Assembly: GCA_964643145.1 (NCBI GenBank)
Contig: CAZXPG010000001.1
Location: 1 to 64,000, forward strand
DNA from: CAZXPG01 sp964643145
GTDB taxonomy: Bacteria; Pseudomonadota; Alphaproteobacteria; Rickettsiales; Arcanibacteraceae
Direction: 5' to 3'
DNA: 64,000 bases
Shown: positions 26,182 to 34,098 of the stretch, one piece after another
Layout of the letters: the number at the start of each line of letters is the position of its first letter
Position numbering within the stretch: the stretch's first letter is position 1
Made by a program: the position numbers and the translations under genes
Notes under the pieces: model-generated
Told to the model about the DNA's origin: nothing
The model's input: only the letters and a program-made list of their open reading frames with translations
The model's database searches: none

Positions 26182-26619
26182 TTAAGGAGCTAAACTGTAG
26201 GGGTCGTTTTCGAGGGTGGTATATTTCACCTGGAAGGTGACATTGAATGCGCCGTGCGGAGCGTTTCCAGGCATGTCATCAATCAGCATGTCCATGCCGG
26301 TTTCTGCTATGTCTTCTGCAATGCCGCCCAGCGTATAGTCGGCTATGATGGCTTTCACTATACGGGCGTACAAATCATTCAGGTCAGTGCCGATAGAAGC
26401 TGTGGAGGATGATTTGACAAAGCCTTCAATGCTGACAGTCATGGTGTAATCGGTCATGCCGCTATTGATGCTGGCTGTTTCCTGATTTCCGTCCCTGACA
26501 ATCAGTGAAGGAAATGCCTGTACTGCTGCATCACGGTTCCGCTCTATCGTTACACCAGTCAGGTTGCCAAGCTTGGTGACAATGGCCTGAAGAATCTGTT
26601 CACGAATGCAGATAGTCAT
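26182..26619 (-). CDS. Tail terminator-like protein
   Basis: A 145-residue protein (REQILQAIVTKLGNLTGVTIERNRD, then FPSLIVRDG and TYDVTFQ-type ending) with the helix-plus-sheet form and length of lambda gpU-like tail terminators. It is encoded just before the tail tube and overlaps the upstream joining gene by ATGA. It would cap the tail tube at the correct length and join it to the head. Confidence 0.65.
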   Translation of the reverse strand: MTICIREQILQAIVTKLGNLTGVTIERNRDAAVQAFPSLIVRDGNQETASINSGMTDYTMTVSIEGFVKSSSTASIGTDLNDLYARIVKAIIADYTLGGIAEDIAETGMDMLIDDMPGNAPHGAFNVTFQVKYTTLENDPYSLAP

Positions 26620-26921
26620 TGCTTGTCCACATTAAGCCTCCATACCAGATGCGCCTCATCCAGTTCAGCGGAGCGTATAGTGAAATTACTGCCATCTATC
26701 GTCAGCACATCACCGTCTTTTGGAGATGCAACGTCTGATACACGAACATCAAAAAGATAGGGTGTAACACTGGCATGGGTAGCATAGGCAGACCATTCCT
26801 GTTGTCTGGGGCTAGTTTTTACCACTCGTACACTCATAGGACTTCCAGTAAGTGGGGTATAGGTACCAGCTACTGAAAGCAGAGGGTTGGCAAACAGGAT
26901 ATTGATCATGGAAGAAAACAT
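26616..26921 (-). CDS. Head-tail joining protein
   Basis: A 101-residue protein (DVRVSDVASPKDGDVLTIDGSNFTIRSAEL, then LVWRLNVDK) that resembles short head-tail joining or head-closure proteins. The start shares TGATG with the upstream stop. Placement between the capsid-associated and tail-terminator genes supports the role. Confidence 0.6.
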   Translation of the reverse strand: MFSSMINILFANPLLSVAGTYTPLTGSPMSVRVVKTSPRQQEWSAYATHASVTPYLFDVRVSDVASPKDGDVLTIDGSNFTIRSAELDEAHLVWRLNVDKQ

Positions 26922-27256
26922 CAGGCTATAAACGCTCCATTCAATCGTACTATGCCTGTAGCACTTGGGTTAGCTGCCACTGCGACAGCAGTACCAATTA
27001 GCTTATTAGTACTGGCAGTGGTAGTGCAGACCTTATTGGTATCATCCCAATAAATCACTGCGCCCACCGTCCATGCCTGTGCGGAAGTTTTCTTGAGCGA
27101 AAACACTCCCTCCAATGCAACTTCTACCTCTGCTGTATTGGCAGCATCATTGCTTGCGACACCGAATATGCTTCCGACCAGCAACCCATCGCCGGATGTG
27201 ACAGCGTAAGGTGCGGCAAGGGTAATAGTTTTTCCGTTCTGTATAAAATTTCTCAT
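26921..27256 (-). CDS. DUF2190-like capsid-associated protein
   Basis: About 111 residues starting at ATG 27256 with GAGGAAG upstream; a longer frame to 27301 would run into the terminator hairpin and is rejected. The sequence (FIQNGKTITLAAPYAVTSGDGLLVGSIFG, VALEGVFSLKK, WDDTNKVCTTT) fits the DUF2190 family, small beta proteins encoded next to the major capsid gene and possibly decorating the head. Confidence 0.85.
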   Translation of the reverse strand: MRNFIQNGKTITLAAPYAVTSGDGLLVGSIFGVASNDAANTAEVEVALEGVFSLKKTSAQAWTVGAVIYWDDTNKVCTTTASTNKLIGTAVAVAANPSATGIVRLNGAFIA

Positions 27257-27269
27257 AACTTCCTCGCAT

Positions 27270-27291
27270 AAAAAAAGCGGCCTGAAGCCGC
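27270..27291 (-). terminator. Intrinsic terminator after the capsid gene
   Basis: On the minus strand GCGGC, TTCAG loop, GCCGC is followed by seven T's, 30-50 bases after the capsid stop. It should partly stop transcription so that the capsid is made in excess of downstream tail proteins. Confidence 0.75.
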
Positions 27292-27321
27292 CAAATAACA
27301 CATTTTGATTTCATTACTTTG

Positions 27322-29289
27322 CTACGCACCTGGGTTTTTATAAAATCCTCTCCAGTCAATGGCTTTTGCTGCGAAATCAAGCCGTGCCTTGAGTTCGATA
27401 CCATCTACGTCAAAACCGATCCTGTTTTCCAGATAAACACCTTCCTGGCCTTCCAGATAGGCATACTCAATGGTGTCAATCTGACCAGGATCACCAGCCA
27501 GATACCATGCCGTTGCTGAATTGGCATCCAGCCGTGGTTCTGCTATTACCTGCAGCTTATTGGCAAACGGGTTATAGTCAGAGTTCTTGGTGTAAATGAT
27601 ATTGGTCTGGGTAACATACTGGTCAGCTGTAGTTTCGATAGCGGATGGCACAAGCAGGTACTTGGCCATGATATTGATGAATCTGCCGTTCAAGCCCTTC
27701 TGCTGACGAAGCGCAGCTCGGCCTCCACCAAGCGCTGATACGGTGATTGCAGTACCGCTGCCTGCCAGATTACCGTGATTGGCATGGAACAGGGCAACAG
27801 TATCACCCATGGCAGGATTTCCAGTGATGATGCCCCAGACAGTATCACTTTCCAGGTCAGCAGCTGCCCGCCCAAACATCTCTGGCAATCTGGTAAAAGC
27901 ATCCAGATCATCATTGATAATGGCCTGACGGTTGATAGCAACTACCTTGCCATAGGTAGCCAGCGCATATTGTTCCCTGGCATCGCTGACACTGCCGCGC
28001 TTGAATTCGCCGTTCTCATTGACCTTTTCCAGTGAAGGTGCATCACCGAGCTGGGTGCGTGCTACATTCTTGAAATCGGGTGATGTGCTCTGGCGGCAGA
28101 ATGGTTTGAATGTCTGGGGAGCTGCTTCATAAGCGGCACGCAGGGTTTTGTTGGCAATATTGGCCAGTATGTAGGGGAAATCACTGCTGCCGTGAAAACC
28201 GCCTCGTGTTTCCATATCAACAGAAACATCACGGGATTGCATGGTCGGTAGGCCGAGCATTTCTCCGGCAAGCTGGGCACGAGACATACCACGGGTTCTG
28301 ATATTCCTGCGTTCCAGAAGGTCACGGCCCATTTCAATCAAGGTCATACCCCGATATTCACGGGAACCACTGTCCAGTTTGAACACATCCGGCTTGAAGC
28401 GATGCAGGAGAGCGTTCTCTATGGAGTTCCTGCAGCTATCCAGTTCATCACGGGTAACCTGCACATGGGAATTGATCTCTCCAGGCTCATCGCTTTTTCT
28501 GGCCAGTTCATCCAGTACCGCTTTACGTGCATTATCAATGCCAGTGCCATGCTCAATCAATGTGGCAGCAAAAGATTCAGGTAATTTTGCTGCCCTGACA
28601 ATATGATTGATTTCGCTGACACGTTTGCGTTCAGCTGTGACTGCCTCCTGTCGGATAGTATCAGGATTAATAGCAGGTGGCGTATTATCAGGTTCAGTGG
28701 TTGTCTGCTTCATGTGAGGCTCCGTAACAGGAAGGTTTCGAGTGAGTACGCATGGATAATGAACGCCAGCGGAGCGTATGCCTGCGCCGCTATCGGCACC
28801 AATTGGTACGAAGGAGATTTCATAGGGTTCCCAATCCACAGCACGGTAAAGCGGAACAGTATTTTCCTGCTGGATGATCTCGTATTTGTGGACCCTGTAA
28901 CCGGCACTGACATTTCGGATAGTGCCATTCTTGATTTTGCGCAGGATTGGCTCTGTTTCCGTGCCATCATCCAGTTTCAGCGACAGGCTGCTCTGGTTGC
29001 CTTTCTCGAATGTGACGGAATTGGGCAGTACCACACCAATCACATCATCCAGTGAATAGCTGGAATGAGCATTGAGGACAGGAGCCGCGCCGCTATTGAT
29101 GCGATCAAGCCGTACAGATTCCTGTGTGACTACCAGTTCCTCATCGTAATAGGTGCCACTTTCATAATCATACCGGCGCACTCTGGCGCCAGTAGTCCAA
29201 ATAACTCTGAACGTAGTATCTTCAGCATTCTGTTCCACAGCGATGCTTGCTTCGCGCTTCTGCAAAGGGATATTGATATGTGTCTTCAT
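27322..29289 (-). CDS. Prohead protease / major capsid protein fusion
   Basis: A 655-residue polyprotein. Residues about 1-185 form a U35-like prohead protease (DRINSGAAPVLNAHSSYSLDDVIGVV contains the likely catalytic His; SAGYRV contains the likely Ser). A linker and scaffold-like helical region follows (about 190-290), then a Mu gpT/HK97-type major capsid domain (about 300-655: FPYILANIANKTLRAAYEAAPQTFK, LATYGKVVAINRQAIINDDL). Separate genes are more usual, but fused forms are known. The start overlaps the portal stop (ATGA). Self-cleavage should release the capsid subunit during head maturation. Confidence 0.9.
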   Translation of the reverse strand: MKTHINIPLQKREASIAVEQNAEDTTFRVIWTTGARVRRYDYESGTYYDEELVVTQESVRLDRINSGAAPVLNAHSSYSLDDVIGVVLPNSVTFEKGNQSSLSLKLDDGTETEPILRKIKNGTIRNVSAGYRVHKYEIIQQENTVPLYRAVDWEPYEISFVPIGADSGAGIRSAGVHYPCVLTRNLPVTEPHMKQTTTEPDNTPPAINPDTIRQEAVTAERKRVSEINHIVRAAKLPESFAATLIEHGTGIDNARKAVLDELARKSDEPGEINSHVQVTRDELDSCRNSIENALLHRFKPDVFKLDSGSREYRGMTLIEMGRDLLERRNIRTRGMSRAQLAGEMLGLPTMQSRDVSVDMETRGGFHGSSDFPYILANIANKTLRAAYEAAPQTFKPFCRQSTSPDFKNVARTQLGDAPSLEKVNENGEFKRGSVSDAREQYALATYGKVVAINRQAIINDDLDAFTRLPEMFGRAAADLESDTVWGIITGNPAMGDTVALFHANHGNLAGSGTAITVSALGGGRAALRQQKGLNGRFINIMAKYLLVPSAIETTADQYVTQTNIIYTKNSDYNPFANKLQVIAEPRLDANSATAWYLAGDPGQIDTIEYAYLEGQEGVYLENRIGFDVDGIELKARLDFAAKAIDWRGFYKNPGA

Positions 29290-30779
29290 GGGTTTTCTCC
29301 GGATTGGGGTTGCTCTGTGAAAGGTTGTCCATTACCGTTCTTCGCTGTTTTCCGTGGATCACAGTCGAGGATGATGCCGAGCTCATCGAGCTGAGCATTG
29401 GTATTGGCAATAGTGTTTAACTGCTGTTCAGGATCATATCCCTGGCGCGCAATGGCTTCTTTGAGAGTCATGGTGCCATTCCGGATCATGACGTTATCAG
29501 CCATGGCATCTTTGAGTGGGTCGATCATCTCAAACTTGGGAGCAGACCACTCCACCCCGTAATGGCTGGACTTGATGGTTCCTGCCACGTAGGCACGGTC
29601 AATGAAGCGGTTCCACACGGGAATGCACAGCATGGGAACAAACACCTGCCAGCGTATGGCCTCGATCATCCGACGAAACTCAAGCAATCCTCCACGCAAG
29701 GAACTGTAATTGACCTGGCTGAGATCTCCGGTAAGCTGCTCATAGGTGATTTTAAGACCGGCAGCGATGGCATGCAGCTGAGTTCGTGCATATTCAGGGA
29801 ATGCTCCACCACTGGATGGATTGCCGAACGTCACATCCTCACCAGGACGCAGATATTCGATCATGCCTGGTTCAAAACTTTCTACCCGCCTTCCAGCTTC
29901 ATTGGTTGAGGATGGTGCAAGCAACGGCCCGTCTGTGCCGCTTGTCTGCGTGACAAAGGCCGCAAAGCAGGCTTCGATTTTCTTGCGTACCAGTTCGGCT
30001 TCATCATATTCATCAAGATCACGCATTTTCACGAGGATGGGTGCGAATGCCGTCACGCCACGGATTTGCCCTGGCCGTTCTTTCCGGTAAATATGCAGCA
30101 CCTGATCAGCAGGAACACGCACGCTCTGGAAACTGCTATTCGAAATCTGTGCTATATCGCCTGGATGTTGCTGCCATAACCAGTAGGCTACGCGCCGACC
30201 AAGCCTATCAAATTCAATTCCCTGTATGATCGTATTGCCATTATTTGCTGACTGGAATCGTGTCGTATCAAGGTAATCGGCCTCCAGCACCTGAAGCTGT
30301 AAAGGCACTGCCAGACCGTCTTCTGTCCTCCTATCACGAAAACGTACAAAGCATTCGCCACTTTCATAGACGCTGCGGGCGATCAATGCCTCAAGCCCAT
30401 AAAAATCAGATTGGCCATCAGCATCACACTGTGCTGACCAGTCTTTCCAGGCTTTCATCACCTGGATATCCAGTTTCGGATTTCCTGTGCGTGCCTGTGG
30501 CAATATGCCAGTTCCGATGCTGTTGGAGACAAACACCTCTACGGCTTTTGCAGCGTAAGGATTATTGCGTACCAGATCACGGGCACGGTTACGCAGCCGC
30601 GCATTTGCAGCATGAATCTCGGTATTGGCAGACGTGCCAGTTGCTTTCCAGCCATCCGTACGTCTTCCGGTTTTTGCTCCCTCATACTGCCGCTTGACAC
30701 TCTGCATGACAGTACGTGCCCATGTGCGTTTCAGCGCCGTCTGTGGAGCGAACACACCGATCAGATCATCAAGCCACAT
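29286..30779 (-). CDS. Portal protein, lambda gpB family
   Basis: A 497-residue portal. Recognisable blocks are ARDLVRNNPYAAKAVEVFVSN, WSAQCDADGQSDFYGLEALI, VLHIYRKERPGQIRGVTAFAPI and YEQLTGDLSQVNYSSLR, all typical of lambda-type portals. A ring of 12 subunits forms the DNA gate at one capsid vertex. It lies between gpW and the protease-capsid gene, as in lambda. Confidence 0.95.
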   Translation of the reverse strand: MWLDDLIGVFAPQTALKRTWARTVMQSVKRQYEGAKTGRRTDGWKATGTSANTEIHAANARLRNRARDLVRNNPYAAKAVEVFVSNSIGTGILPQARTGNPKLDIQVMKAWKDWSAQCDADGQSDFYGLEALIARSVYESGECFVRFRDRRTEDGLAVPLQLQVLEADYLDTTRFQSANNGNTIIQGIEFDRLGRRVAYWLWQQHPGDIAQISNSSFQSVRVPADQVLHIYRKERPGQIRGVTAFAPILVKMRDLDEYDEAELVRKKIEACFAAFVTQTSGTDGPLLAPSSTNEAGRRVESFEPGMIEYLRPGEDVTFGNPSSGGAFPEYARTQLHAIAAGLKITYEQLTGDLSQVNYSSLRGGLLEFRRMIEAIRWQVFVPMLCIPVWNRFIDRAYVAGTIKSSHYGVEWSAPKFEMIDPLKDAMADNVMIRNGTMTLKEAIARQGYDPEQQLNTIANTNAQLDELGIILDCDPRKTAKNGNGQPFTEQPQSGENP

Positions 30780-30780
30780 A

Positions 30781-30978
30781 TTAGCCTTTAGAAAATGAGG
30801 ATAGAGAAGAGCGTGGGATGGTTACAGATATACCAAGTGCATCACGGATGGTTTGCCGTGCTTTGAAAAGGTCATCCATGGACTGGTATTTTACGGTCTT
30901 GTCACCATACCGGACTTCAAGCACACCGCTCCCGATGGCAGTTTCTACTGCATCAAGGTCAGATTGTGAGAAGGGCAT
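30781..30978 (-). CDS. Head-tail joining protein, gpW-like
   Basis: A 65-residue protein (FSQSDLDAVETAIGSGVLEVRYGDKTVKYQSMDDL) that fits the lambda gpW family in size, sequence pattern and place between terminase and portal. gpW plugs the portal after packaging so that tails can attach. Confidence 0.85.
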   Translation of the reverse strand: MPFSQSDLDAVETAIGSGVLEVRYGDKTVKYQSMDDLFKARQTIRDALGISVTIPRSSLSSFSKG

Positions 30979-30989
30979 AATTATCAGTT

Positions 30990-32828
30990 TTATTTACGAT
31001 CTAACCAGCTCTTTTTCCTTGGTATCCAATCAGAGGGAGATGCTGGTTGTTCTGTTGGAGTAGTGTTAGTCAGTATCTGGTTGGTTTCTGCTGCCATCTT
31101 CTCCAGATCCACATTCAGAATATGCAGTGCAGCCAGTGCGTAGACATTACAATCCAGCACCTCATTGCGGCTGCGTGTTTTGATCCATTCCCGCCGTGCC
31201 GTGCCCTTGGTGTATTTCGTCACCAGTTTTTCCGCAGTAAGCTGCAGAAAGTACTCTTTATCACGGCTTGCCGGAAAGTGGTAATAACCAGGGCCTGGCT
31301 CGGTAATACGGAGTCTGCTAAATAGCACCTCCTTTGCTGTATCCGTACCGATAGGGTATAGTCGCACTCTCATGCGATTGCCAGTAGATGGTCTGCCAAC
31401 CAGTGGTTTGGCGGTCTGGTTTGAGCCTTTTATAGCAAAAATGCCCCGTAATGCTCTGCTTTTACAAAACTCATAGACAGCCTGTGTATGGTGGCCGCCT
31501 GAGTCTATGCAGGCGCAACTGATATGTAATGATGTTCCTGTTTTGCTTCGGATAGTGGATTGCAGATAGCTATCGAGCTCCTGCCATACATTTACCTGTG
31601 CGGGATCACCATAAAAGATCCGGTAATCGAGCGACCACGATTCCTGCCCGATACCCCAGCCTTTGACCTCGCATTCAAGCCGATCACCCTGTACGTCAAC
31701 ACCAGCAGTGACCACCAGCACATCTTCTGGCGCTTCATTGCCCCAGTTTTCCTTGCGTTTCAGCAGATCATCTGCTTCGATTTTCTCGCCTTCATCTTCC
31801 CACGTTTCGCCAAGGGAAGTATTTACCCAGGTCTTCAACGTTTCAGGCAGCTTCTTAGCTTTCAGAAAATCAGCAGCAATTTGTGCAAATGTAACCCATG
31901 GCGAATAAAGCTCTGACAGGTGAAATCCGGCTGTGCCTTCAAATGGAGCATGAGCTATCCATTGTCCAGCAAGCAACATCGCCTGTTTATCGCTGTCTGT
32001 GATAATGCACCCATGATGCTCACAAACATATACGGCACTGTCCGGTTTACCATCATCCCACTGTACCCGTGCCCATTTGAGCACCTGGTATTCATCGCAA
32101 GATGGGCATGGAACATGATATTTACGTTGATCACTTTGCTCATAGGCAGCTTCAATCCGGCTTACTCCCTTGATAGTCGGAGTAGAAGTCAGCAACAGCT
32201 TGCGGTTCCAGAAGTTAGTTGACCGCTTGCGTGCCAGATTAACCGGATCACCTTCTGTTCCGGCACTGGCCGGATAACGATCCACTTCATCACATAATAC
32301 TAACCGAATGGGGCGGCTAGCCAGTGAGGCAGGGGAATTGGCACCTGCCATCGTCACATGCCCGCCTGGAAAGCGTTTATGCAGCAATGTATTGCCACTG
32401 TCACGGCTGCGAGGGTCTTTTACCAGGCCATGCAGCACCTCTGTATCACGGAGCATTGGAGCAAAACGATCTTTACTCCAGCTTTCCGCCATTTCCAGGG
32501 TGGGTTGCAGCAATAATATAGGGCATGCATCAAGATGGATGTGATAGCCAACGATATTATTGATGATTTCCGTCTTCCCGACCTGAGCAGAAGACATGAT
32601 GACTACTGCCTCAATCTTTGGATCGCTGAACGCATCCATGATACCGCGCTGGTATGGTGCTTTATCGCCTTTCCACTTGCCAGGTTCGCTGCTGGCTTCC
32701 TGGCTCAGGTAGCGGTAATTTTCTGCCCACTCACTGATCTTCAGGTTCGGTGGCGGTGCTACCAGCCTCGCCACCTTCCTGATCAATAAAGCTGTGTTCC
32801 TCGTCAGGGTCATAGCGGGATAACTCAT
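30990..32828 (-). CDS. Terminase large subunit, GpA family
   Basis: A 612-residue packaging motor. The ATPase has Walker A SSAQVGKTE (residues 79-87) and Walker B RLVLCDEVD (about 180-190); a zinc-like CPSCDEYQ follows. The nuclease part holds VTAGVDVQGDRLECEVKGWG and, later, CACIDSGGHHTQ. It cuts concatemeric DNA and pumps it into the prohead. The start at 32828 overlaps the small-subunit gene by 98 bases; the first N-terminal helix is needed for the family, so a much later start is unlikely. Confidence 0.95.
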   Translation of the reverse strand: MSYPAMTLTRNTALLIRKVARLVAPPPNLKISEWAENYRYLSQEASSEPGKWKGDKAPYQRGIMDAFSDPKIEAVVIMSSAQVGKTEIINNIVGYHIHLDACPILLLQPTLEMAESWSKDRFAPMLRDTEVLHGLVKDPRSRDSGNTLLHKRFPGGHVTMAGANSPASLASRPIRLVLCDEVDRYPASAGTEGDPVNLARKRSTNFWNRKLLLTSTPTIKGVSRIEAAYEQSDQRKYHVPCPSCDEYQVLKWARVQWDDGKPDSAVYVCEHHGCIITDSDKQAMLLAGQWIAHAPFEGTAGFHLSELYSPWVTFAQIAADFLKAKKLPETLKTWVNTSLGETWEDEGEKIEADDLLKRKENWGNEAPEDVLVVTAGVDVQGDRLECEVKGWGIGQESWSLDYRIFYGDPAQVNVWQELDSYLQSTIRSKTGTSLHISCACIDSGGHHTQAVYEFCKSRALRGIFAIKGSNQTAKPLVGRPSTGNRMRVRLYPIGTDTAKEVLFSRLRITEPGPGYYHFPASRDKEYFLQLTAEKLVTKYTKGTARREWIKTRSRNEVLDCNVYALAALHILNVDLEKMAAETNQILTNTTPTEQPASPSDWIPRKKSWLDRK

Positions 32829-33270
32829 CTAACGCGCCATGAATCATCTCCTTCAGCATTTGTTCGATTTCGTGAAAACTCTTTAGCGGCAGAAGAGAAT
32901 GTGCTGCGCGTGTGGGGATGGACAGCATACGGGAGCGGAAACGGGTAATCAGTCCTGACCATGTGACTTCTACCTCCTCAGCTGGTATAAGGGTATTCAT
33001 CAGGGTTTTGACTTCCAGTTCTGCTTTATCGGCCTGTGCTTTAAGCAGCCTGGTACGTTCCTGGTGAGCATCTACAGGAAGAGCTTCTTTGCCGAGTGCC
33101 CGTTCCTGCAAGTATTGGATATAACCGCGCACACAGCCGACTAGATCATATTTGCCTTTGTCTGGTTTGGGGATAATGTCATCTTTCGCCAGTTGCTGCA
33201 CCCGCCGCTCGGTCAGGTTAAACAGCTTGGCAATCGTGCTGACCGGATAGGATGGGGTGGACATTTGCAA
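32731..33270 (-). CDS. Terminase small subunit, Nu1-like
   Basis: A 179-residue DNA-packaging protein. The N-terminal winged HTH is seen in VSTIAKLFNLTERRVQQLAKDDIIPKPDKGKYDL, as in lambda Nu1, followed by a long helix (ERTRLLKAQADKAELEVKTL) and an acidic tail. It would recognise the packaging site and recruit the large subunit. The last 98 bases also encode the start of the large subunit in another frame. Confidence 0.85.
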   Translation of the reverse strand: MQMSTPSYPVSTIAKLFNLTERRVQQLAKDDIIPKPDKGKYDLVGCVRGYIQYLQERALGKEALPVDAHQERTRLLKAQADKAELEVKTLMNTLIPAEEVEVTWSGLITRFRSRMLSIPTRAAHSLLPLKSFHEIEQMLKEMIHGALDELSRYDPDEEHSFIDQEGGEAGSTATEPEDQ

Positions 33271-33300
33271 CTATGAAATAGTGCTAATTAATGGAGAGGA

Positions 33301-33804
33301 TTAAGAATCTGATGATTTAACTAATTGAGGTTTATAGCTGTCAAAAGATATAAAATGCCTCAGGGCAGTTTGCAGCCAGCCAATTTTATATATGTCCTCA
33401 TCGTTGCCTTGAGCTATTGCTTCCTCATTATGGCATAAGATATTAAGTATCCGTAACGGGGTAGGTTCATCTTTTTCGATTAGGACTCTTTCCGCTTGCC
33501 ATTTTCTTAGATTTCCTTCCGTTTTATCTTCTAGAGTCATTTGTTTAAGAAGAGTAGAGCAGCGACCTTGCAGATCATTATAAGTATAACTTCTTTTGGC
33601 AAAACCAATTACAAGATTGAGTGTTGATACCACAGCTATACAGGCTGTAACATTTAACCCTACTGCGTTGTTGTCTGATAATAGGGCAACAAAAGCTGAA
33701 CTCCCACACAGCGCAGTTATTGCTGTGGAGGCATGGCTTAAATTATCGAAGAAACGTCTTCGTTGGGTGTGGTAGCGGATAGATTTTCTTATAGAAAATT
33801 CCAA
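33301..33804 (-). CDS. 2TM protein, SLATT-like
   Basis: A 167-residue protein with two hydrophobic helices (about residues 24-44 and 50-68) after a basic N-terminus (IRYHTQRRRFFDNL) and a charged helical tail. This plan resembles SLATT-type 2TM effectors associated with defence. The only usable start is TTG 33804 with no visible ribosome site. The same frame is open for seven more codons (IKNAFYQ) back to a run of nine A's in the upstream Pro-rich gene, so it may be made as a fusion through slippage. It lies between the terminase and a C5 methyltransferase, a usual place for a cargo gene. Confidence 0.65.
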   Translation of the reverse strand: MEFSIRKSIRYHTQRRRFFDNLSHASTAITALCGSSAFVALLSDNNAVGLNVTACIAVVSTLNLVIGFAKRSYTYNDLQGRCSTLLKQMTLEDKTEGNLRKWQAERVLIEKDEPTPLRILNILCHNEEAIAQGNDEDIYKIGWLQTALRHFISFDSYKPQLVKSSDS

Positions 33805-33821
33805 CTGATAAAATGCATTCT

Positions 33822-34019
33822 TTATTTTTTTTTACCATTATCGGGGCTACGGGGCGGTAATACATCATCCCTTACTCGGGTTGATCCTTTTGAAGGAGAA
33901 AGGGGTGAAAAATGTCCTGATTTAGGGCCTGTGCTTGGGGAATTTGTAACTGGCTTCTGAGAAGGCGTCTTTCCCGGCTTAGGTTTATCAGGTCCTCTAC
34001 CACTACCGTTCTTACTCAT
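33822..34019 (-). CDS. Small basic Pro/Gly-rich protein
   Basis: A 65-residue protein (NGSGRGPDKPKPGKTP, GPKSGHFSPLSPSKGS, DVLPPRSPDNGKKK) that is disordered in appearance and strongly basic. It has GGGAAG before ATG 34019. I do not recognise a function. Its stop follows an A9 run that could place ribosomes or transcripts into the downstream 2TM reading frame, so it may serve as an N-terminal extension of that protein. Confidence 0.65.
   Translation of the reverse strand: MSKNGSGRGPDKPKPGKTPSQKPVTNSPSTGPKSGHFSPLSPSKGSTRVRDDVLPPRSPDNGKKK
33825..33833 (-). promoter_or_regulatory. A9 run, possible slippage site joining two frames
   Basis: Nine A's on the minus strand encode the final Lys-Lys-Lys of the 65-residue peptide just before its TAA stop. 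A -1 ribosomal shift, or insertion of one extra A by RNA polymerase, puts translation into the frame of the 2TM protein without a stop, giving a product of about 239 residues. Confidence 0.5.
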
Positions 34020-34098
34020 ATTCGCTTCCCATAATAATTTTTTTAAATATTAGTGGCAGGAAGCTATTGTTTTGTCAATCTTCAACCGATATCGTGAT

